Source: JAXMHB01 sp046346965 (GTDB lineage: Bacteria > Pseudomonadota > Gammaproteobacteria > Xanthomonadales > SZUA-5). From it: a stretch of DNA of 34,687 bases. Positions within the stretch are counted from its first letter, which is position 1. Each line of letters opens with the position of its first letter. The stretch lies in contig JAXMHB010000027.1 of NCBI GenBank assembly GCA_046346965.1, positions 1 through 34,687 of the forward strand, given 5' to 3'. A program made the position numbers and the translations under genes. Below the pieces are notes generated by a model that had not been told where the DNA came from, ran no database searches, and saw only the letters and a list, made by a program, of their open reading frames with translations. Positions 15,517 through 23,389 of this stretch are shown here, piece after piece.

Positions 15517-16815
15517 ATGCGCAAGACCGTCTGCACCACCGCCATTCTGTTGCTGCTGGGCGCCGATCTGGCCTACGCCCAGAACGCCGTGATCGATCAG
15601 TTGAATCGCTTCGCCGACACCGGGCCGCGTCGCGAGAACGCCCGCGCCATCGGCATCCTGTGCCCGGCCGGCAATCGCCTGTCGGCGCGCCTGCAATCAG
15701 ACTGCAACACGCTGGTCGGCGCCGCCTTCGCCAACAACAGCAGCGTGCGTCAGGCGCTGAGCAGCATCACCGCCGACAACGTCACCATCCCGATCGATCG
15801 CTCCGGCCTCGGCAAACTCAATGTGCTGACGCCACCCAGCGGCCAGAGCGGCCCCGGCTGGGCGGCGCTGCTGCAGCCGGAAGACGGCCTCGCCACGCTG
15901 AATCTGAGTGGCGACGAGGCCGGCTCGCTGTGGTCGGGCTATGTGCAGGCGCGCTTCGACAACGACGAGCGCGACGCCAGCAACAACGAGGACGGCTTCG
16001 ATCGCAACGGCCACGCGCTCACCTTGGGCGTCGACCGCCGCCTCGGCAGCAACGGCCACCTCGGCGCCGCCCTGACCTGGGGCCGCAGCAGCCTCGACTA
16101 CACCGGCAGTTCCGGCTCACTGGACACCGATGAGCTGGGCTTCAATCTGTACGCCGGCTGGCAGAGCGCATCGGGCTTCTATCTGGACACGCTGCTGGGG
16201 CTGAGCAATCGCGACATGGAGCAGGTGCGCCGCATCAGCTACGGGCTGACGCCGACCGCCGTCGACCAGCGCTTCGATTCCGATTTCAGCAGCAGCGAAC
16301 GCCTGCTGGCGCTGACCGCCGGCTTCCAGGTCGATCGCGGCGCGCTGAATCTCAATCCCTACGCCCGGCTGGAGTGGGTGGACGCCAGCAGCGACGGCTA
16401 CACCGAGCGCTCACGCGCGCCGGACAGCAACGGCGCCGGCTGGGCCGTGCAAGTGGGCGACCTCGACGAGAACTTCACCCGCTTCGCGCTCGGGCTGCGC
16501 GCGGCCTACGCCATCAGCGGCAGCAACGGCGTGTACCTGCCCTACGCCGATCTCAGCTGGATCAAGATCTCCGGCCTCGACGCCCAGGCCGCGCGCCTGC
16601 GCTATGCCGGCGACCTGTCCGCCAACGTCAACCAGTCGCCAATCGACTTCTTCATGGCCGCCGACCGCGAGGACAGCAGCTACGGCCAACTGGCCGTCGG
16701 CATGAGCGCAGTCTGGGCCAACGGCTGGTCGGGTTACCTGAGCTATCGCCACAACTTCGGCGACGACCTGCTCGACACCCAACAAGTCAACGCCGGCCTG
16801 CGCATGGAGTTCTGA
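15517..16815 (+). CDS. Autotransporter-type outer-membrane beta-barrel protein without passenger
   Basis: 432 aa. GGAGGG lies 8 nt before the ATG. Signal peptide ends DLAYA21. A short N-terminal segment (to about residue 140) contains two cysteines, C49 and C63, likely disulfide-bonded in the periplasm. From SLWSGYVQARFDN (about 145) onward the sequence alternates as amphipathic strands (LTLGVDRRLGSNGHLGAALTWG, NLYAGWQSASGFYLDTLLG split by turns) typical of the autotransporter translocator domain. It ends GLRMEF with the terminal Phe needed for BAM insertion. There is no long beta-helical passenger, so its role may be a pore, adhesin or scaffold. It is divergent from the GAF kinase, sharing a 127-bp intergenic region. 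Confidence 0.85.
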   Translation: MRKTVCTTAILLLLGADLAYAQNAVIDQLNRFADTGPRRENARAIGILCPAGNRLSARLQSDCNTLVGAAFANNSSVRQALSSITADNVTIPIDRSGLGKLNVLTPPSGQSGPGWAALLQPEDGLATLNLSGDEAGSLWSGYVQARFDNDERDASNNEDGFDRNGHALTLGVDRRLGSNGHLGAALTWGRSSLDYTGSSGSLDTDELGFNLYAGWQSASGFYLDTLLGLSNRDMEQVRRISYGLTPTAVDQRFDSDFSSSERLLALTAGFQVDRGALNLNPYARLEWVDASSDGYTERSRAPDSNGAGWAVQVGDLDENFTRFALGLRAAYAISGSNGVYLPYADLSWIKISGLDAQAARLRYAGDLSANVNQSPIDFFMAADREDSSYGQLAVGMSAVWANGWSGYLSYRHNFGDDLLDTQQVNAGLRMEF

Positions 16816-16862
16816 GGCCGGGCAAGGCACGAGGGCACGTTCGAGCAAAGCGGAGGGGCATA

Positions 16863-16897
16863 GGGCAGCGCTTGCGCGGCACCGCCGCGCGCTGCCC
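16863..16897 (+). terminator. Strong nested stem-loop after the autotransporter gene
   Basis: Outer arms GGGCAGC and GCTGCCC enclose inner arms GCGCGGC and GCCGCGC around a 3-nt loop (ACC). It lies 47 nt past the stop. There is no U-tract, so terminator function is likely but unproven. Confidence 0.5.
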
Positions 16898-16930
16898 GGA
16901 GCGCCCGGCGGCGATGCCGACGGGCCGGAT

Positions 16931-17105
16931 CGAGGGCACGAGGGCACGAGGGCACGAGGGCACGAGGGCACGAGGGCACGAGGGCACGAAAAGGCTCGCA
17001 AGCCGAAAGTACGTGTCAACACCCGACCACACGTCAGTCGCTTGTGGCCCTCGCTTCCGGCTCTTGCGTGCCCTCGTGCCCTCGTGCTCTTGCGTGCCCT
17101 CGTGG
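16931..17105. repeat. 8-bp tandem repeat (7 units) with inverted counterpart
   Basis: Seven perfect units of CGAGGGCA at 16931-16986. At about 17066-17105 the complement TGCCCTCG occurs several times, and between them CGCAAG..CCGAAAG faces CTTCCGGCTCTTGCG, and ACGTGT faces ACACGT. The whole can fold into one long imperfect hairpin. One further unit pair lies at 16825-16838. Such arrays recur in Xanthomonadales genomes. The stretch 16816-17186 holds no gene; its last 80 bp must carry the promoter of the tricorn-like gene, though no convincing boxes are visible. Confidence 0.8.
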
Positions 17106-17186
17106 CTCCTTCCCCCACACTTTCGTCACACGCTGCGGCGGCGGGCCGCGCCTATGCTCGGGCGCTCTTTCGATTGGAGAGCACCC

Positions 17187-20100
17187 ATGCTGCTACGTAC
17201 CGCGCTCACCGTGGCGCTGGCCTGCGCGCTGAACACCGCGACCGCCGGCGAGGGCACCCGCCTTTTGCGTTTCCCCGATGTGTCGGCCACGCACATCACC
17301 TTCGTCTACGCGGGCGATGTGTACACGGTGCCGCGCAGCGGTGGCGTGGCGCAGCGGCTGACCGCACATGCGGGGCTGGAGCTGTACCCGAAGTTCTCGC
17401 CGGACGGGCGCTGGATCGCCTACTCGGCCGAGTACTCCGGCACGCGCCAGGTGTGGGTGATTCCGGCCGACGGCTCGGCGCCGCCGAAGCAGCTGACCTG
17501 GTACACCGATGTCGGCCCGATGCCGCCGCGCGGCGGCACCGACTATCGCGTGCTCGACTGGACGCCCGATGGCAAGAACGTGCTGGTGCGCGCCAATCGC
17601 TTCCCGCTCGATGAGCGCGCCGGCCGACCCTATCTGGTGCCGGTCGCGGGCGGCATGGAGCAGCCGCTGCCGGTGCCGGAAACCGGCGGCGGCATGCTGT
17701 CGCCGGACGGCCAGTCCTATGTGTACACGCCGATCGACCGCGAGTTCCGCACCTGGAAACGCACCCGCGGCGGCCGCGCCCAGGATGTCTGGGTGTATGA
17801 CCTCAAGCACAACGAGTCGCGCCGGCTGACCGATCACCGCGCCACCGACAACCAACCGACCTGGATCGGCGACTCGATCTACTTCACCAGCGACCGCGAG
17901 TACACGCTGAACCTGTGGACAGTGTCGCCGCAGGGCGGCGCCGCCACCCGCGTGACCGACTTCCGCGACTACGACGTGCTGTGGCCCAGCGCCGGCAGCG
18001 ATGCCATCGTGTTCGAGCAGGCCGGCTACCTGTGGCTGTACACGCCGGCCGATCAGCAGACGCGCCAGGTGCCGATCACGGTGGGCGGCGACCGTCCCTA
18101 TCTGCTGCCGACGATCAAGAATGTCGCCGGTCTGATCGACAGCATCAGCCTGTCGCCCAAGGGCGAGCGCGCGCTGGTGGCGGCGCGCGGTGAGCTGTAC
18201 ACCATTCCCGCCAGCAAGGGCGAGATCCGCAACCTCTCGCACAGCCCGGCGGCGCGCGAGCAGAGCGCCAGTTTCTCGCCGGACGGCCAGCAGGTGGCCT
18301 ATCTGTCCGACGTCAGCGGCGAGTACGAGATCTACCTGCGCGCCTCGGATGGCTCGGGCGAGCCGCGCCGCGTCAGCAGCGACGGCGACATCTGGCGCTT
18401 CCCGCCGGTGTGGTCGCCCGACGGCAAGCGCATGGCCTATGGCGACAAGAAGAACCGCCTGCGCGTGATCGAGATCGCCACCGGCCGTACCGTCGATGCC
18501 GACACCGCCACCCAGGGCAACGAGATCACCGACTACGTGTGGTCACCCGACGGCCAGCATCTGGTCTACGTGAAGAGCGATGCCGCCGGCGTGCCGCGCT
18601 TGTGGCATTACGCCGTCGGCGGTCAGGCTGAGCAGCTGACGCATGGATTGTTTGACGCGCAGAACCCGGTGTTCGATCCGCAGGGCCGCTATCTGTACTT
18701 CGTGTCGAACCGCGACCACAACCTGAGCTTCTCCAGCTACGAGTTCAATTACCTCTACACCAACGCCACCCGCGTATACGCCGCCACGCTGGCCGCCGAC
18801 GGCCCGGCGCTGGGCCGGCCAAAGAGCGATGAAATCGCGCCGCCGGCGTCGGCCGAGGCCGAGAAGAAGGGCGACGAGGCTGGCAAAGCCGCCACCCGCA
18901 TCGATGTCGAAGGCTTTGATGATCGCGTGGTCGCGCTGGGCGCGGCAGCCGGCAACTACGCGGGTTTGGCGGCGAATGCGCGTGGCGTGTTCTACGTCGC
19001 GATCAACCCGCAGGGCGGGCCGGGCGAGCTCAAGTTCTACGACCTCGCCGAGGAGAAGGAGTCCTCGATTCTGAAGGGGATCATGGGCTACACGCTGTCC
19101 GGCGACGGCGAGAAGGTGCTGTTCCGCGCGCCGCCCGACAAGCTCGGCATCGCCGACGCCAAGCCGGATCAGGACGCCAGCAAGACGCTGGATCTGTCGC
19201 AGCTCAAGCAGCGCATCGATCCGCGCGTGGAATGGGCGCAGATCCTGCGCGAGGCCTGGCGCAACTGGCGCGACTGGTTCTACGACCCCGGCATGCACGG
19301 CAACGACTGGGAAGCGATCTACCAGAAGTACGCCGCGCTGCTGCCCGATGTGGCGCACCGCAACGACCTCGATTACCTGCTGAACGAGATGGCGGGCGAG
19401 CTGAACGCCGGTCACGTCTACGTCGAGCGCGGTGACGAGCCGCAGGTCGAGCGCAAGCCGGGCGGCTTCCTCGGCGCCGACATTCAGGCCGACGCCTCGG
19501 GCTACTTCCGCATCGGCCACATCTACCCGGGCCAGAACTGGTCCGAGTCCTTCCGTTCGCCGCTGCGCGAGCCGGGCGTCGGCGTGAAGGAAGGCGAGTA
19601 CATCCTGGCGGTCGATGGCGTGCCGACCAACAGCGTGCAGAACTTCTACCAGCTGCTGGAAGACAAGGCCGGCCGCGTGGTGCGACTCACCGTCAACGGC
19701 AAGGCGGCGCTCGCCGGCGCGCGCGAGGTGGACGTCAAGACCCAGAGCAGCGAGCAGGATCTGCGCTACCTGGATTGGGTGGAAAACCGCCGCGCCATGG
19801 TCGACAAGCTCTCGGGCGGGCGCATCGGCTACATCCATCTGCCGAATACGCTGTTCGAGGGCAATCGTGAGCTGTTCAAGCAGTTCCCCAGCCAGATCGC
19901 CAAGGACGCGCTGATCATCGACGACCGCTACAACGGCGGCGGCTTCATCCCGGACCGCATGATCGAAATCCTGGCGCGGCAGCCGCTCAACTACTGGAAG
20001 CGCCGTGGCCTCGAACCCCAAGCCCAGCCCTTCCTCTCGCACCGCGGGCCCAAAGCCATGCTGATCAATGGCTTGTCCTCTTCCGGCGGCGATGCCCTGC

Positions 20101-20444
20101 CCTTCTACTTCCGCCATCTGAAGCTCGGCAAGCTGATCGGCACGCGTACCTGGGGCGGCCTGATCGGCCTGTCCGGCACGCCCAATCTGGTCGATGGCGG
20201 CACCGCCAGCGCGCCCACCTTCCGCTTCATGGACAGCGAGGGCAACTGGAAAGTGGAGAACGAAGGCGTCAGCCCGGATATCGAGGTGATCGACACGCCG
20301 CACCTGCTCGCCCAGGGCCACGACCCGAGCATCGAGCGCGCCGTGCAGGAACTGCTGACCGAGCTGGAGACCAAGACCCCGCCGAAGATCGTCGCCCCGC
20401 CGGCGCCGAGTGATTTTGGCAAGCCGGGTCAGGAGTTGAAGTAA
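17187..20444 (+). CDS. Tricorn-like protease (S41 family) with beta-propellers and PDZ
   Basis: 1085 aa with signal peptide (MLLRTALTVALACALNTATAG), so periplasmic rather than cytoplasmic like archaeal tricorn. Residues about 25-600 contain many propeller-type blades (YPKFSPDGRWIAYSAEYSG, PVWSPDGKRMAYGDKK). Then come the C1 helical region (WRNWRDWFYDPGMHGNDW), a PDZ segment (GVKEGEYILAVDGVP) and the S41 core. Catalytic candidates are H743 in ELNAGHVYV, S966 in NGLSSSGGD and E1024/E1026 in VENEGVSPDIEV. The residue after the nucleophile, Asp966 in Thermoplasma tricorn, is Gly here. Likely role: trimming oligopeptides in the periplasm. A weak GGAGAG lies just before the ATG. Confidence 0.93.
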   Translation: MLLRTALTVALACALNTATAGEGTRLLRFPDVSATHITFVYAGDVYTVPRSGGVAQRLTAHAGLELYPKFSPDGRWIAYSAEYSGTRQVWVIPADGSAPPKQLTWYTDVGPMPPRGGTDYRVLDWTPDGKNVLVRANRFPLDERAGRPYLVPVAGGMEQPLPVPETGGGMLSPDGQSYVYTPIDREFRTWKRTRGGRAQDVWVYDLKHNESRRLTDHRATDNQPTWIGDSIYFTSDREYTLNLWTVSPQGGAATRVTDFRDYDVLWPSAGSDAIVFEQAGYLWLYTPADQQTRQVPITVGGDRPYLLPTIKNVAGLIDSISLSPKGERALVAARGELYTIPASKGEIRNLSHSPAAREQSASFSPDGQQVAYLSDVSGEYEIYLRASDGSGEPRRVSSDGDIWRFPPVWSPDGKRMAYGDKKNRLRVIEIATGRTVDADTATQGNEITDYVWSPDGQHLVYVKSDAAGVPRLWHYAVGGQAEQLTHGLFDAQNPVFDPQGRYLYFVSNRDHNLSFSSYEFNYLYTNATRVYAATLAADGPALGRPKSDEIAPPASAEAEKKGDEAGKAATRIDVEGFDDRVVALGAAAGNYAGLAANARGVFYVAINPQGGPGELKFYDLAEEKESSILKGIMGYTLSGDGEKVLFRAPPDKLGIADAKPDQDASKTLDLSQLKQRIDPRVEWAQILREAWRNWRDWFYDPGMHGNDWEAIYQKYAALLPDVAHRNDLDYLLNEMAGELNAGHVYVERGDEPQVERKPGGFLGADIQADASGYFRIGHIYPGQNWSESFRSPLREPGVGVKEGEYILAVDGVPTNSVQNFYQLLEDKAGRVVRLTVNGKAALAGAREVDVKTQSSEQDLRYLDWVENRRAMVDKLSGGRIGYIHLPNTLFEGNRELFKQFPSQIAKDALIIDDRYNGGGFIPDRMIEILARQPLNYWKRRGLEPQAQPFLSHRGPKAMLINGLSSSGGDALPFYFRHLKLGKLIGTRTWGGLIGLSGTPNLVDGGTASAPTFRFMDSEGNWKVENEGVSPDIEVIDTPHLLAQGHDPSIERAVQELLTELETKTPPKIVAPPAPSDFGKPGQELK

Positions 20445-20451
20445 GGCCGCG

Positions 20452-20483
20452 GGCCAGGCGAGGGCTGAGGCTCTCGCCTGGCC
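20452..20483 (+). terminator. 11-bp perfect hairpin between convergent genes
   Basis: GGCCAGGCGAG, 10-nt loop, CTCGCCTGGCC. It lies 7 nt past the tricorn stop and 51 nt from the convergent amylase stop. It has no T-run; it probably serves one or both genes. Confidence 0.6.
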
Positions 20484-20534
20484 GTTGAAGGCTCATTGAT
20501 CGGCCGCGCTAACCAGCAGCGGTCCGGTCCCCAG

Positions 20535-23111
20535 TTACTCGCGCGCCGCCTCTAGCGTCAGGATCGGCGTGTCGTCCAGCACCAGCGGGTCGCCAGGGGC
20601 GCCGCCGCCGTAGCTGTGCGGTCCGGCCTGCTGGTCCAGCGTCCGGAAGCCGCCGTCGTAGTCCCAGGTGCTGAGGTAAATGCGCGCGCCGACCAGCGAC
20701 TCGGGATTGCCCAGCGACGCGGGTGGCAAGACGAAACGTAGCGTGCGCGCGGCGCGGTCGAGCTCGATGCTGGCCGCCGGCGTCACCACGCTGCCCTCGC
20801 GCACGGCGTCGGCGCCGGTGCTGGCATGCAGCGCATTGGTCCAGCCATTGACGCGCAACCGGTAATGCCAGCGCAGATCGCCCGGTAGCTGCGCCTGCTG
20901 CTGCGGCATCTCGCGACTGCCATCGCCGCGTCCGGGCAGTTCGATGAACACGGTGAACGCCACATGGTCGAAACCATTGGGCGGATTCCAGCTCGACACC
21001 AGCGCGCGCATCTGCAGCTCCAGCGCCAGCGCGCCGCCGGAAGTGCGCACGCGCAGCTGTTCGATATCGCCCGGACGCTGGGCGCGCCAGCCCGGATCTT
21101 CCGGATACTCGTAGCGCCCGCTCGGCCCGCGGTCATCGTCGAGCGGATCCGTCCACTCGGCCGCCAGCTGCCAGTCGCGGCGCACGCGGAAGGGCAGCGA
21201 GGCCGAGGCCGCACTCGGCGTGTCCGACCAGGCCAGCACGTGGTGCACGCGGTTGGGATCGATCATGGCGCGGGTATCGACACGCGCGCTGAAGCGCCCA
21301 TCGGCCGCCGGGCGCACGGTTTGCGCCGAGCCCAGATCGCCATCGACGACGATGCGCAGCGACTGCACGCCGCGCGCGTAGCCGCGCAGATCGAAATCGC
21401 CGTGCTGCGTCTCGCTGCCGAGCGCATCCAGGCGCAACTGGGGCGCGCTACTGACCGGCAGCTGCCACACCAGCCCCGCGCGCGCCGGCAGCGCGCGGTG
21501 CACGCGCCCGTCGGCGCCGACGGTCAGATCCTCGGGCGGACCATCGATGCCATACAGGGCCTTCAACACCGCGCCCGGCGGCAGCCCCAGTTCCACGTTA
21601 TCGAGCAGACTGGGCGCATCGCTGCTGTTGAACACCACTAGCAGCGATTCGTCGCCGTGATCCATGCGATAAGCCAGCGCGCCGGCGCTGGCGGCGTTCT
21701 GCGCCAGGATGGTCGGCGTGCCGCGCGACAGCGCCGGATGCGCCTTGCGCAGCGCGATCATCGACTGGAGCGCGCGGAACAGCGGCGCGCTGGTATCGAA
21801 ACGATCGCGCCCGCCGCTGCCGTAGCCAGCGGCAAACATCGCCGCGCGCGGTTCGCGCAGGCCCTGCTCGGTGCCGTAGTAAATCGTCGGGATGCCGGGC
21901 AAGGTCATGATCAGCAGCAGTGCCTGCTTCAGCGCCGCCTCGCTGCCGCCGGCCAGGAAGCGGTCGACATCGTGGTTGTCGACAAAGCTCGGCAGCAGGT
22001 GCGGTCGCGCATGCACACGCATCATGCTGTCGATGCGCCAGGCCAGTTCCGCGGTCGGCCGGCCACGCGCGAACACATCGTTCAAGCTGCCGTAGAGCGG
22101 GAAGTTGATCATGCTGTCCATGCGCCGGCGCCCGTCCGGCGCGGTCATGTAGCGCTCGATGCGCTGCGCCTGGCTTTCCTCGAAGGGCGCATCCATCGCA
22201 AAGCCCTCGCCAAACAGCAGGAAGTCGGACTTGCCTTTGGCCGCCGCATGGCGCTCCACGCCCGGATAGCGGCGGTCGTCGGCGTACAGAAAGTCGTCCA
22301 CATCCTCGGGCGGCACATAGAAGATGGTGTCGACCCGGAAGGCATCGACGCCGACCTGATCGATCCAGTAGTTGTAGCTCTGGCGCAGCGCGCGGCGCAC
22401 GATCGGATTGCCGGTGTTGAGGTCATCCAGCCCCGCCATCTGCCAGTCGGACAACTGCACCGGGTCCTGGTAGTCCTGGATGGCCGGCGTCCAGTGGTAG
22501 GCGCCGATCTTGCGATCCTGCGCGCGCCGCGGGTCGTTCAGGGAGAACGGCGATTGTGTCGGCGCCTGCGCGTCGGCCTGCGGGGAGGGCCGATAGCCCT
22601 GGGCGGGATCGTCGCCCGGCGGCGCGCTCGGGTAGTCGAAGTAGTCGCCGGTGTGATTGAGCACGATGTCCTGCACCAGCAAGAGCTGGCGCGCGTGCAT
22701 CGCCTGCGCCAGCGCGCGGTACTCGTCCAGCGTGCCGTAGTGCGGGTCCACCGCCATGAAGTCGGAGGCCCAGTAGCCGTGATAGCCGGTGTACTGCCGC
22801 GTCGGGTTCCACCACTGATTGGCCACCGGCGGCGTGATCCACACGGCGCTGGCACCCAGTTCGCGGATGTACCCGAGGCGCCGCTCGATGCCCTTGAGAT
22901 CGCCGCCGCTGTAATGGCTATTGCGAGCGGGGTCGTACTCGCCGGCGCCCTGATCGTTGTTGCCGGGATCGCCGTCGTCGAAGCGATCGATCATCAGGAA
23001 GTAGATCACCTGATCGCGCCAATCGACCGTCGCCGGCGCGCCCGATGCACTCAGTGCCAGACCCAGCAAGCCCGCACCCAGCGCGAGCGAAACACGTCCA
23101 CTATCAGGCAT
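20535..23111 (-). CDS. Exported GH13 alpha-amylase with glucodextranase-like C-terminal module
   Basis: 858 aa from the ATG at 23111 (signal peptide VSLALGAGLLGLALSASGAPA; GGAGA upstream). GH13 motifs are intact: region I DIVLNH (148-153), region II GVDAFRVD with R259 and nucleophile D261, region III LLFGEGF with acid/base E302, and region IV FVDNHD with D381. Calcium-site sequences such as DDGDPGNN are near the N-terminus. After the beta-domain, residues about 660-858 (DPLDDDRGPSGRYEYPED ... LSTWDYDGGFR) resemble the C-terminal binding module of glucodextranases (PF09985-like). It hydrolyses alpha-1,4-glucans in the periplasm or outside. It is divergent from a TonB receptor that probably imports the products. 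Confidence 0.93.
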   Translation of the reverse strand: MPDSGRVSLALGAGLLGLALSASGAPATVDWRDQVIYFLMIDRFDDGDPGNNDQGAGEYDPARNSHYSGGDLKGIERRLGYIRELGASAVWITPPVANQWWNPTRQYTGYHGYWASDFMAVDPHYGTLDEYRALAQAMHARQLLLVQDIVLNHTGDYFDYPSAPPGDDPAQGYRPSPQADAQAPTQSPFSLNDPRRAQDRKIGAYHWTPAIQDYQDPVQLSDWQMAGLDDLNTGNPIVRRALRQSYNYWIDQVGVDAFRVDTIFYVPPEDVDDFLYADDRRYPGVERHAAAKGKSDFLLFGEGFAMDAPFEESQAQRIERYMTAPDGRRRMDSMINFPLYGSLNDVFARGRPTAELAWRIDSMMRVHARPHLLPSFVDNHDVDRFLAGGSEAALKQALLLIMTLPGIPTIYYGTEQGLREPRAAMFAAGYGSGGRDRFDTSAPLFRALQSMIALRKAHPALSRGTPTILAQNAASAGALAYRMDHGDESLLVVFNSSDAPSLLDNVELGLPPGAVLKALYGIDGPPEDLTVGADGRVHRALPARAGLVWQLPVSSAPQLRLDALGSETQHGDFDLRGYARGVQSLRIVVDGDLGSAQTVRPAADGRFSARVDTRAMIDPNRVHHVLAWSDTPSAASASLPFRVRRDWQLAAEWTDPLDDDRGPSGRYEYPEDPGWRAQRPGDIEQLRVRTSGGALALELQMRALVSSWNPPNGFDHVAFTVFIELPGRGDGSREMPQQQAQLPGDLRWHYRLRVNGWTNALHASTGADAVREGSVVTPAASIELDRAARTLRFVLPPASLGNPESLVGARIYLSTWDYDGGFRTLDQQAGPHSYGGGAPGDPLVLDDTPILTLEAARE

Positions 23112-23389
23112 TTGCCGATCTCCGCGCGATGCACGACTGCGACTGCCGGCCGGGTTGCGGCTGGCCTCTTCAGAATCGCATCGATCGGTGACTCGCGTGG
23201 GCTGCACGCAAGCATGACTGCATGAATACGTATACAGGCAGCGCGCCGGCCGTTCAGGCAGGGCTTACCATTTCGTCGCTGTCTGCGGGGCTGGGATGCC
23301 CCGTCTGCATCGCGGCAGGAAGAACTCAAATCTGTAGCACCTGGCGTTGAGCCGGGACTCTAAAAAAGCGTCGATCCGTGGAGGGGGAG
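23112..23389. promoter_or_regulatory. Divergent promoter region of amylase and TonB receptor
   Basis: The 278-bp gap holds an 8-bp palindrome ATACGTAT (23226-23233) inside TGAATACGTATACA, a plausible site for a LacI-type sugar regulator. It also holds a leader hairpin CGGGGC-N6-GCCCCG (23286-23303) on the receptor side. No regulator gene is adjacent. Confidence 0.4.
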
